Shown here: positions 1-7,824 of the stretch, piece after piece
Layout: each line of letters opens with the position of its first letter
Position numbering within the stretch: the stretch's first letter is position 1
The notes under the pieces: generated by a model
The model's input: only the letters and a program-made list of their open reading frames with translations
Database searches by the model: none
What the model was told of the DNA's origin: nothing
From: Pontibacter sp. G13
Lineage (GTDB): Bacteria > Bacteroidota > Bacteroidia > J057
Length of the DNA: 64,000 nt
Direction of reading: 5' to 3'
Assembly (NCBI RefSeq): GCF_031851795.1
Contig: NZ_CP134696.1
Span: 1,969,001-2,033,000, forward strand
Position numbers and translations under genes: made by a program

Positions 1-297
1 CTCCCAAGAGCTAGAGAAACCTCATTTTTTGGCCCATAAATCCCAAGAGAACATATCCATCAAATCACAGCCTTAGAATAAAAGCGAAGCTTTGGTCCCT
101 CCCAAGATCTAGAGAAACCTCATTTTTTGGCCCATAAATCCCAAGAGAACAAATCCATCAAATCACAGCCCTAGTATAAAAGCGAAGCTTTGATCCCCTC
201 CCTAGATCTAGAGAAACCTCATTTTTTGGCCCATAAATCCCAAGAGAACAAATCCATCAAATCACAGCCCTAGTATAAAAGCGAAGCTTTGGTCCCC
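1..297. repeat. ~99-bp direct tandem repeat, three copies, cut by window edge
   Basis: Three head-to-tail copies start at about 1, 99 and 198 and are nearly identical. Each holds the segment ACCTCATTTTTTGGCCCATA and ends with a small AAAGC-GAA-GCTTT hairpin. The first copy starts at the window edge, so the array probably extends further left. No reading frame runs convincingly through it. The rest of the stretch up to 660 holds only a terminator hairpin, and I see no gene in it. Confidence 0.85.
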
Positions 298-432
298 CCA
301 GAGCAACAACCCCCGAGAGGAACCCCCTTTTTTGCGCAGAGATCGTGGGTGGAGACAAGGAAGAAAAATCGAGCTTGGTGGGGCCAAGTGAGACTTTTTC
401 AGACGCAGTATCCGCCCACGAGATCAAGCAAA

Positions 433-461
433 AAAAACTCCAAAGCAACGCTTTGGAGTTT
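433..461 (-). terminator. Intrinsic terminator hairpin for leftward transcription
   Basis: A perfect 12-bp stem (AAACTCCAAAGC at 435-446 pairs with 450-461) encloses a 3-nt loop. The A-run at 431-437 becomes a T-run on the minus strand, so the hairpin should end leftward transcripts, perhaps those of the small exported peptide at 662-853. Confidence 0.6.
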
Positions 462-661
462 ATCGAACCTAGCACTATGGACTACTTTACACGCTTTCTA
501 CTGTGTTGTTTTCGGCTGGAACCGAAACGAAGGTTTGGTCTTCCTTCGCTGTTGAATCACTATACGGAGAGGATGGGTGGCAGTTACCCAGATAATGTGG
601 ATTCTTTCCGAGCGGATCGTTAAACAGAATCAAATTCACTGAATTCCAGCAAATTAAATAC

Positions 662-853
662 CTACTCCATCATCGCGATTTCAACGGAGCGCGTTTCATC
701 CGATTGACGATCGGCGCAGAATTCCTCAGAGGACTCTACCACGGCAACCTGTGGAGATTGAAGCGAAGGGGAAGCAGAGCGAAAGCTACCTGCGAGACAG
801 GAGATGCTCATGACCAAAGCAGCGTAAAGCCACCATTTAGGCGTATGTTTCAT
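662..853 (-). CDS. Small exported hypothetical peptide
   Basis: The frame encodes 63 residues from the ATG at 853. An in-frame extension upstream exists but does not look like a natural N-terminus. The product starts MKHTPKWW and is followed by a hydrophobic stretch that ends SISCLAG, which resembles a signal peptide or a weak lipobox. The remainder is polar and acidic and has no recognisable domain. It lies downstream of dnaE on the same strand, and a terminator hairpin lies about 200 bp beyond its stop. I cannot name a function. The gene may be real because of the signal-like N-terminus, but a chance ORF is possible. Confidence 0.4.
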   Translation of the reverse strand: MKHTPKWWLYAALVMSISCLAGSFRSASPSLQSPQVAVVESSEEFCADRQSDETRSVEIAMME

Positions 854-999
854 TGTATGAGATAGGCAGTGGTAATCGGGAAAGGCAATCATTGATGGGA
901 AGCCTAGACTTTCTCAGTCAGTGATTTACCCAAACATACGATCCCTTTCTCCAAACTTTATTCCACTTTGTATCAATTGACCAGATTTCTGTTCAAACG

Positions 1000-1034
1000 A
1001 AACGCCTGCCTTCGTGAGTCGAAAGCAGGCGTTT
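1000..1034 (-). terminator. dnaE intrinsic terminator
   Basis: AAACGCCTGC at 1000-1009 pairs exactly with 1025-1034, and an inner TTCG/CGAA pairing extends the stem. It lies 33 bp past the dnaE stop, and T-rich sequence follows it on the minus strand. Confidence 0.75.
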
Positions 1035-1066
1035 GCAAGGCGGGAAGAGGTTCCTACAGGAAATTC

Positions 1067-4000
1067 CTAGTGGAATCGCCATTTGATGTCCATTTCTCCA
1101 AGTGCATCGATCAACCCTTGTGCAGGAGCAATCTGGAACTCGGAGCTCAGGAGTTTGATATCCGCATGCAGTTTGGGGTCTTTGATACGGAAAATGAGCG
1201 ATTTGTCTCCGGCATATTCTGCAAAGAGCGTTTCCAGCTTTTCCACCTTTTCAGGGGTAAGTTCTGAATTGTAAAATTCCAAGGTCAGATTTTTGATCAT
1301 CCCTTCGAATAGCTCTTCGGACATGATACGCATCTCGTGAATTCGAAATTCAAATTCATTCGGGTCAAATCTTCTCGGCTGATACGCCCCGGTCACATAC
1401 AGCATTTCATCTGCGCGGACGACACTCCGCAGCCTTTCGTATTGCTCCCCGAACAAGGACAACTCCAATGAACCAGAGAAATCTTCCAATGTGAACGTCA
1501 TGAAGTGCGTCCCCCGTCGTGAAATCCGCTCTCGGGCATTGGTGACGATTCCCGCAACACGTACATCCCTGTTCTTCTGATTTTCGAGATCACTCAAGCT
1601 ACAGGTGGTAAAAGAGCCCATCTGCCATTTGTACTTGTCGAGCGGGTGTCCGGAGAGGAAGAATCCGATCATTTCCTTCTCGTAGTTCAGCTTTTCCAAT
1701 TCGGTCCAGGCCTCCAGAATCAGTCCATCATTCATGGTACCGGCCGGAATCTTGGGTTCTTGCAGACCAGCGCCCATACCATCACCTCCACCAAACAAGC
1801 TGACCTGTGCAGATGCTTTTTCCTCCTGCACCTTGGCACCGTACTGGATCGCCTTGTCGAGGATGGTTGCGGAATCCTTGTTGGATACCGGCAGGAAATA
1901 CCGGAATCGATCCACATTGAAGCAGTCCAAAGCTCCGGCATAAACCAGCGATTCCATCGTCTTCCGGTTCAGGGTCCGCTTTGGAATCCGCGTGGTCAGG
2001 TCAAACAGGGATTCAAATTTGCCATTTTCAGTGCGGTCCTTGATCAAGGCCGCGACGACATTTGACCCTACCCCTTTGATCGCAGCCAGTCCAAACCGAA
2101 TTTGACCATCGCTGTCTACCGAGAAGAGTTGCTGTGATTCATTGATATTCGGAGGCAAAACCTCAATGCCCATCCGCCGGCATTCTTCGATGAAGAAGGT
2201 GATCTTCTTGATATCGCTCACGTTGTGCGTGAGGACGGCTGCCATGTACTCGGACGGATAATGCGCCTTCATGAAGGCAGTCCGGAACGCGAGGATGGAA
2301 TATGCTGCTGCGTGGCTGTTGTGAACGATCAAATCATTGGCGGAGAAATTGTGTGTGTCGGGCACCTCTAGGTCATAGGTACGACGCTCACCGATATACT
2401 CGATGGACACGACTGGGTCCCAACAAATATCCCCTTCCCAGACAGGAGGCATCATTTCATCTGTATCTGGCGCCACCACAGCGGTAGCGGCTGGCGTAGC
2501 ATGTCCCCCCTGAGGAGTCCCGGCTACCTGAGCCGCCTGAGGTGCTCTGTGCGGCACAGATGGTGCGATGAAGTGATGTTCCAGATAGGCCCCCAATGAA
2601 GATTCAAAACGCTGGAGGTTCCGGGTTCCAGAGATCCAGATCTCCCAGTTGCGCATGCGGGGCATTTTGCGGAGTCCAGCCACGATTCCAAGGCGCAGGA
2701 AGAAATGTACCCATTGACGCGCCATGGATTCGCTGACGGTATGCATCCTCCAGCTTCCACTAGGATGCGCGGGCATTCCTTGGATTTGGATGATCTTGGC
2801 GAGCATCCAAGCGAGAGATTCCGTGTGCCAAGTTTCGATGAATTCAGGCAGTTCTGCATCAGAGAGGATGCTGGCGGTTCGGGCCGCATATTGCGCCATA
2901 TCCTCGATTTCCTCCACCGAAGCTTTGTAATCCCCGACAATCGGCAATCTACCGGGTGTGGCGATAGGCTGGTCGATTTCAAGTTCGTCGAGGCGCTTCC
3001 AACCATCTTCTGTGAAGAATGGGTGATTGGCGGTAGCGCGAATTTTCTTGCCAAGGGCAGTGGTGAGCTCATAGACAGGCTTGATGCCATTGTCCATGAT
3101 ATCAGAGACGAAGCCTTTTCGAATTTTGCCAGCTTCAGTTTCCAGAGTGGCAACCGCTTGAATCTTGGCAGTCCTTGCATACAGATCCTCGATGCGATGA
3201 CGCTGACCCGTTTCTGCGTCGAAAATGAGCGTTTCCCCCGTCAGGCATTTGTTGAAACCATACGAGGCAAACTTCTCCATCAAGGCAAAGACATCTTCGG
3301 CCGTCTTTTTGTCCACGCCGTTTTTCTCGGCACCTGCGACAAAATTGACCTTCTCCTTGGCCATGATGTCCATCTTCTTCTTACCCATCGCACGGCGAAG
3401 CAAATCCGCACCTCCTAGCGAGTAACCACCCATCGTCCGGGCAACCTGCATAATTTGCTCCTGATAAACCATGATCCCGTAGGTATTCTTCAGGATCGGC
3501 TCCAACATGTCGTGTGGGTAAATGAGCGGCTCGCGACCATGCTTCCGATTGACGAAGGACGGGATATTGTCCATCGGTCCCGGACGGTACAAGGCGTTCA
3601 TCGCAATCAGGTCCTCAATGTTGGTGGGCAGCAGCTGGCGGAGATATTTGCGCATCCCATCGGACTCAAATTGGAAGGTCGCTACCGTGTCCCCTCGCTG
3701 ATAGAGTGCATAGGTTTCTTCGTCGGTGATATCGATCTGCTCGGGGTCGATATCCACCCCGTGGTTCTGCTTGGCGAGTTTGATGGCAGTCTTCAGGATG
3801 GAGAGGGTCTTGAGTCCCAAAAAGTCCATCTTCAAGAGGCCACACATTTCCGCCATCGGGCCATCGTATTGGGTGACCATCGTGTCATCCTTGGCCATCG
3901 AGACCGGGGCGTAGTTTGTCAAGTCACTTGGAGCGATGATCACTGCACAAGCGTGGACCCCAGTGTGCCTCGCTGTACCTTCCAAGGTTTTGGCGAATCG

Positions 4001-5512
4001 CATCATCTTGTTGACCAACGGATCTTGGCTTTTGAACATCTGGGCCAGTTCCTCCGCGTGATCGGGGTTTTTCTCACCGTCCAATGCCTTCTTAAAGGTC
4101 ATGCCGGGCTTGTCCGGAATCATCTTGGCAATTCGATTTACCTCTGCCAATGGAATGCCCAATGTACGCCCTACATCACGCAAAGCGGTTTTGGCACCCA
4201 TCGTACCGTAAGTGATCACCTGACTCACGGATTTCCGGCCATACTCAGAGACCACATAGTCAATGACCTCCTGGCGACCTTCATCATCAAAGTCAATATC
4301 AATATCTGGAGGGGAAACCCGCTCTGGATTGAGGAATCGTTCGAAGAGCAAATCATAGGTCAGCGGGTCAATATCGATAATCCCCAAAATGTAGGCAATC
4401 ACACTGCCCGCCGCTGATCCACGACCGGGACCCACATAAACCCCTCTTTCACGCGCCACCGTGGTAAACGACTGGACAATGAGGAAGTAACCTGCATATC
4501 CCATTCGTTTGATAATCATCAATTCCGTATCGATCCGCTCCTGAATCTCGGCAGTAACTTCCGTATATCGCCTCGGCACCCGTTCCCAGACCATGGCCTT
4601 GAGGTAGTCGTCCATATCTTGGTATTGGGACGGTACCTGATACTGCGGGAGAATCATATCGCCGGACAGATTCATTTCGAAGGAACACCGCTCCGCCAAT
4701 TCCACGGTATTGTCCAAAGCCCACGGGATGTCCTGAAATGTCTCCAGCATCTCATCCTGTGATTTGAAGTAGAAGCGGGGATTCAGGCGTCCTTTGTCAT
4801 CGGTAAATCTGAATCGTTTGGGGTTGGCATAATCGGATTGGGTCTGAAGTGCCAACAGGAGGTCATGTGCTTCACTATCTTCTTGATTGACGTAATGGAC
4901 ATCATTGGTGGCGATGACCTTCAGATCGTGTTTCTTGGCCATTCGCAGCAACCACTCGTTACATTTGTCCATGTCTCCGAGGGTGTGTCGCTGCACTTCC
5001 ACATAATAATTCTCATGCCCAAAGATCTCGAGATATTCCTTGAGTTTCTCCTCGCCAGCGGCTTCTCCTTGCTCGATGAATGCCCGGTTGACCTCACCGG
5101 CCAGGCAGCAAGTGGAAGCGATCAATCCCTCTGTATGTTGTTTCAGAATCTCCTTGTCGATCCGAGGCTTGTAGTAATATCCATCAGTAAACCCGTATGA
5201 GCAGAGCTTGACCAAGTTCTGGTACCCTTGCTGGTTTTTGGCCCACATGATCTGGTGGTAGCGCTTGTCTCCCTTGATTTTCTTGGTGGCATCTCCAGCG
5301 GTAATGTAGAATTCGCAGCCTACGATGGGTTTGATCCCTTGCTTTCGAGCTGCCAACACGAATTTGGGAACGCCAAACATATTGCCGTGGTCAGTGATGG
5401 CAATATGGGACATTCCGAGCGTGGCAGCCTTCTTGGTCATATCGGAGATTTTCGCGGCTCCATCTAGCAGCGAGAATTCCGTGTGGTTGTGGAGATGGAC
5501 AAATTGTGGCAT
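1067..5512 (-). CDS. dnaE: DNA polymerase III alpha subunit with in-frame intein
   Basis: This is the replicative DNA polymerase, translated as a 1481-residue precursor. Excising the 310-residue intein (residues 756-1065) leaves an extein of 1171 residues, normal for Bacteroidota DnaE. The N-terminal PHP domain starts with HLHNHTEFSLLDG and has AITDHGN near residue 38. The family C palm carries the acidic cluster PDIDIDFDD at 402-410 and the third aspartate in KMDFLGLKTL near 563. After the intein come SHAAAYS, the finger and helix-hairpin-helix regions, and an OB fold around VRVAGIVTNARERISRRGTHF. There is no proofreading exonuclease domain, as expected for DnaE1. The ATG at 5512 gives the canonical PHP start. 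The gene stands alone and ends in its own terminator. Activity depends on protein splicing. Confidence 0.97.
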   Translation of the reverse strand: MPQFVHLHNHTEFSLLDGAAKISDMTKKAATLGMSHIAITDHGNMFGVPKFVLAARKQGIKPIVGCEFYITAGDATKKIKGDKRYHQIMWAKNQQGYQNLVKLCSYGFTDGYYYKPRIDKEILKQHTEGLIASTCCLAGEVNRAFIEQGEAAGEEKLKEYLEIFGHENYYVEVQRHTLGDMDKCNEWLLRMAKKHDLKVIATNDVHYVNQEDSEAHDLLLALQTQSDYANPKRFRFTDDKGRLNPRFYFKSQDEMLETFQDIPWALDNTVELAERCSFEMNLSGDMILPQYQVPSQYQDMDDYLKAMVWERVPRRYTEVTAEIQERIDTELMIIKRMGYAGYFLIVQSFTTVARERGVYVGPGRGSAAGSVIAYILGIIDIDPLTYDLLFERFLNPERVSPPDIDIDFDDEGRQEVIDYVVSEYGRKSVSQVITYGTMGAKTALRDVGRTLGIPLAEVNRIAKMIPDKPGMTFKKALDGEKNPDHAEELAQMFKSQDPLVNKMMRFAKTLEGTARHTGVHACAVIIAPSDLTNYAPVSMAKDDTMVTQYDGPMAEMCGLLKMDFLGLKTLSILKTAIKLAKQNHGVDIDPEQIDITDEETYALYQRGDTVATFQFESDGMRKYLRQLLPTNIEDLIAMNALYRPGPMDNIPSFVNRKHGREPLIYPHDMLEPILKNTYGIMVYQEQIMQVARTMGGYSLGGADLLRRAMGKKKMDIMAKEKVNFVAGAEKNGVDKKTAEDVFALMEKFASYGFNKCLTGETLIFDAETGQRHRIEDLYARTAKIQAVATLETEAGKIRKGFVSDIMDNGIKPVYELTTALGKKIRATANHPFFTEDGWKRLDELEIDQPIATPGRLPIVGDYKASVEEIEDMAQYAARTASILSDAELPEFIETWHTESLAWMLAKIIQIQGMPAHPSGSWRMHTVSESMARQWVHFFLRLGIVAGLRKMPRMRNWEIWISGTRNLQRFESSLGAYLEHHFIAPSVPHRAPQAAQVAGTPQGGHATPAATAVVAPDTDEMMPPVWEGDICWDPVVSIEYIGERRTYDLEVPDTHNFSANDLIVHNSHAAAYSILAFRTAFMKAHYPSEYMAAVLTHNVSDIKKITFFIEECRRMGIEVLPPNINESQQLFSVDSDGQIRFGLAAIKGVGSNVVAALIKDRTENGKFESLFDLTTRIPKRTLNRKTMESLVYAGALDCFNVDRFRYFLPVSNKDSATILDKAIQYGAKVQEEKASAQVSLFGGGDGMGAGLQEPKIPAGTMNDGLILEAWTELEKLNYEKEMIGFFLSGHPLDKYKWQMGSFTTCSLSDLENQKNRDVRVAGIVTNARERISRRGTHFMTFTLEDFSGSLELSLFGEQYERLRSVVRADEMLYVTGAYQPRRFDPNEFEFRIHEMRIMSEELFEGMIKNLTLEFYNSELTPEKVEKLETLFAEYAGDKSLIFRIKDPKLHADIKLLSSEFQIAPAQGLIDALGEMDIKWRFH
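2318..3247 (-). other. DnaE intein (310 aa) with degenerate homing endonuclease
   Basis: The element begins with Cys (CLTGETLIFDAETG, block A) directly after the extein SYGFNK. It has a block B (ATANHPFFTEDGW, with the T-x-x-H signature) and ends with block F/G residues DTHNFSANDLIVHN before Ser+1 of SHAAAYS. All residues needed for class 1 splicing are present: Cys1, the block B His, the penultimate His, the terminal Asn and Ser+1. The middle carries one LAGLIDADG-like helix (SLAWMLAKIIQIQG) without the expected acidic residue, then a low-complexity Ala/Pro/Thr/His linker, so the homing nuclease is probably dead. Removing the element rejoins GFNK to SHAAAYS, the conserved DnaE motif. Confidence 0.95.
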
Positions 5513-5739
5513 CGAGATGGTTTCGTGGGGTCGTGAGAATTCCTTGTACGACGGATTGAACCGGGCGAGTTTTGAGGGTTATGAACATCCGGTACGGGAA
5601 TCTACAAAAATACACAGATGTACCGGAATAATACACGGGGAACTGAGAGTTACATTCAGATGTGCAATCATTCAGCACATTCATCCGCCCTATGGCCACG
5701 TTTAACCATTGGATGCGCACACTCAGAGAGTCGCACTGG

Positions 5740-5771
5740 TTTGACAAGAAATCAGCTCCTACCTTTATATT
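5740..5771 (+). promoter_or_regulatory. Possible promoter of the small membrane-peptide gene
   Basis: TTTG at 5740-5743 and TACCTTTA at 5760-5767 (7 of 8 matches to the Bacteroidota TAnnTTTG box) are 16 nt apart, which is shorter than ideal. The overlapping TTGACA and TATATT also resemble housekeeping boxes. The start codon follows 32 nt later. Confidence 0.35.
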
Positions 5772-5802
5772 GTCAAAAGGCTCTCACACAGAGCTTATCG
5801 CT

Positions 5803-6000
5803 ATGAAAAAGCAACTGCGCTACATATTGACCATCATCATGTCCTTGCTTGTATTGGGTGCCACCTACTACATGCTGACCTTGGATATGCCTGCCAATGC
5901 GGTGCAAACGCTTCCCACAGCCGACACCACCACCCTCCTCCAAGATGCGATCGGGATGATCCAAGATTCCTTGGAACGCATTCGCCCGGTACTTCCCTAA
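5803..6000 (+). CDS. Small single-pass membrane or exported peptide
   Basis: The frame encodes 65 residues starting MKKQLRYIL at the ATG at 5803. Longer in-frame starts run back into the dnaE upstream region and are unlikely. A hydrophobic helix (ILTIIMSLLVLGATYYML) is followed by a short polar tail rich in Thr and Asp. It may be a signal anchor or an uncleaved signal. No known domain is visible. It sits alone, divergent from dnaE, with a promoter-like sequence upstream and an intrinsic terminator 27 bp past the stop, which together argue for a real transcription unit. Confidence 0.6.
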   Translation: MKKQLRYILTIIMSLLVLGATYYMLTLDMPANAVQTLPTADTTTLLQDAIGMIQDSLERIRPVLP

Positions 6001-6027
6001 TTCCTGCTTCCTGTCAATCAATTTTTC

Positions 6028-6062
6028 GGCCTGCACGCAACTGCTGGCCTTTTTCTTTTTTT
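6028..6062 (+). terminator. Terminator of the small membrane-peptide gene
   Basis: GGCCTGCA at 6028-6035 pairs with TGCTGGCC at 6042-6049 with one mismatch, and a T-rich run continues to 6062. The palindromic repeat starts at the next base. Confidence 0.7.
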
Positions 6063-6225
6063 GAAGCTGTATCGGGGCCTCTCTTTTGGCTGCAAATGCT
6101 CTTTTTCCCAATCCCTCAATTGGCCATTTTTTCGCACATAGCCCCACTATGCGCTGCAAAAATGGCGGCTTTAGAACCTGAATCTGAGCCTTTTCGCTTC
6201 AAAAGATTTACCCCGATACAGCTTC
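6063..6225. repeat. Palindromic MITE-like element, copy A
   Basis: The element is 163 bp with a 15-bp perfect terminal inverted repeat (GAAGCTGTATCGGGG at 6063-6077, complement at 6211-6225). A second hairpin lies in the middle: GCCATTTTT pairs with AAAAATGGC, and CATAG pairs with CTATG around a short loop. No ORF is present. A homologue lies at 21891-22051. A partial left end follows at 6244-6291. The whole gap 6001-6414 holds only these elements and the preceding terminator. Confidence 0.8.
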
Positions 6226-6243
6226 GTCGATAATTAGACTCCC

Positions 6244-6291
6244 GCTCTTTTGGCTGCAATCGCTCATATCCAGAACCTCAATTGGCCATTT
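6244..6291 (+). repeat. Partial left end of the palindromic element
   Basis: About 48 bp repeat the left part of the element (CTCTTTTGGCTGCAA, then CCTCAATTGGCCATTT). It matches the left end of copy B (TATCCAGAACCTC) better than its neighbour copy A, so it looks like a separate, truncated insertion. Confidence 0.65.
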
Positions 6292-6414
6292 GGAACGGTA
6301 TATCCGCCAAGATTTGCTGGAGGTCGTTCGCTATTTATCCGAATTGGTAGAAAATCAATTCTGCCAATCCCAAGATCGCCACGACCATCGCAGAATTCCA
6401 GCAGATGCTAGGGA

Positions 6415-7752
6415 TCAATCCTGATAATTAAACGGCTGATACCCAATCAACCGATCGGTCCGGTCCGTGGGGCGACGATGGTAGACAAGGACCGTGTAGA
6501 AGTTTTCGGAGAATTCATGACGGCCTTGAAAGGTCGCTTCATCCGGCAGGGGATCGCCAGATCGTTTGACCACATATTCGTAGTCGTAAATGCCTTGTTT
6601 GAGCCAGATATCTCGCTCATAGACTCCCAAGGCTTCATTCCATTCCAACTGATACTGAGGCAACATCTGCCAGTCGGAGAACTTCCCAAACACATACACA
6701 TTGCCATCCACAGGTGCATTGGAACGAACCCGAAATTGGTTGAGCACATAGTCCGCTTGGACGCGCGGATCATCCCATTCCTCCACCTGAACCGAAAATG
6801 TCCCATTGCGGTCGCCGTATGAGCGGAATACATTTCGGGTCAGCGGGTCATCTTTGAACAGGAAAAAGTGCCAAGCATCTTGACGATCCTCGATATCCTC
6901 GACTGATTCGAAGAGCAATTGGGTGGAAGCATTGGCATGATACCGGAATTCGTTCCCTCCCTGAAAAGCATCCATGAAATCTATGTAGTACTCAAATCGA
7001 GGCGGTGTATAAAATCTAGGGGCCCCCATGACGACCTCCGAATCCCACCGGAAATTCTGCATGACCTTGACCGTCAGATCTTGTGCAGGATTGAAAACCT
7101 GTACGCCGGGTACGACCACTTCGAATGCCAAATCCGCCATTTTTTCGCGTACGAGTCTGCTGCTCAATTCGTATTTGGTCTCGATAGTCGCCTCGCGTTC
7201 CACCACAATAAATCTCCTCGTCAAGACCACATCGGACGGATTGGCATTGCGATACACCTTCAGGATGTAGTTGCCGCTCATCTTGAATCCCTCATTTTCG
7301 CGAGGAAAAGCGTGGACATAATGCATGTACGGGACCTTCGTGAATCGCGAGCGCTCATAGTTTTCGATCCGTACTTGGGTGAATCCATCATAGAATTCAA
7401 TCGGCAACAGGGTTGTCGGGCGCCAGAATCGGTCGCAGTTCACGATGTCCACATAGTAATCATCGAAAGGCTTGTCTTCCGGCAGCCATTGGTCGAATTC
7501 CAATACGAGGGGCTCCACTGCTCCCTTGAACAACACTGGATAGGAAGCCTGATAGGGAGGGCGGTACAGTTGCGGGGTATGGATGGTCGGATCATAGATC
7601 TTATCCTCCGGCAGCCATCGCTGGGAGCGGGTGGGATTGGTCCCATTGGCCACATTGAGGGAGGAAGAAACAGGGCATCCGGTGATGAGGAGTGCCAATA
7701 AAAAAGCGGCTCCAAGGCATACGGGGAGCATCAAGCGGGAAAAGGTATTCAT
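6415..7752 (-). CDS. T9SS plug-type DUF5103 lipoprotein
   Basis: The product has 445 residues from the ATG at 7752; an upstream TTG would add 13 residues in front of the signal peptide. The signal ends LLALLITGCPVSS, a lipobox, so the mature protein is a lipoprotein. The body matches what I know of DUF5103 proteins: an N-terminal beta domain (PVLFKGAVEPLVLEFD, then DDYYVDIVNCDRFW), a central beta region with DAFQGGNEFRYH, and a C-terminal Ig/CBM48-like segment (DGNVYVFGKFSDWQ, then YDYEYVV). In Flavobacterium such a protein plugs the type IX translocon SprA. The fold assignment is by motif memory; the T9SS role is inferred from the family. It lies 72 bp downstream of the M1-like gene on the same strand, so the two may be cotranscribed. 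Confidence 0.75.
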   Translation of the reverse strand: MNTFSRLMLPVCLGAAFLLALLITGCPVSSSLNVANGTNPTRSQRWLPEDKIYDPTIHTPQLYRPPYQASYPVLFKGAVEPLVLEFDQWLPEDKPFDDYYVDIVNCDRFWRPTTLLPIEFYDGFTQVRIENYERSRFTKVPYMHYVHAFPRENEGFKMSGNYILKVYRNANPSDVVLTRRFIVVEREATIETKYELSSRLVREKMADLAFEVVVPGVQVFNPAQDLTVKVMQNFRWDSEVVMGAPRFYTPPRFEYYIDFMDAFQGGNEFRYHANASTQLLFESVEDIEDRQDAWHFFLFKDDPLTRNVFRSYGDRNGTFSVQVEEWDDPRVQADYVLNQFRVRSNAPVDGNVYVFGKFSDWQMLPQYQLEWNEALGVYERDIWLKQGIYDYEYVVKRSGDPLPDEATFQGRHEFSENFYTVLVYHRRPTDRTDRLIGYQPFNYQD

Positions 7753-7824
7753 CAAGCCCATCCAATTCGGAAGATTTCCGGAAGGTCGCAACTTTCACGC
7801 GCTTTTCCCAACAGTGCTCATTTT

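Noticed and set aside
2524-3418. Alternative frames of ~220-240 codons within the intein region
   Set aside because: They overlap the intein, whose splicing motifs and flanking DnaE exteins are unambiguous in frame. The alternatives are shadows.
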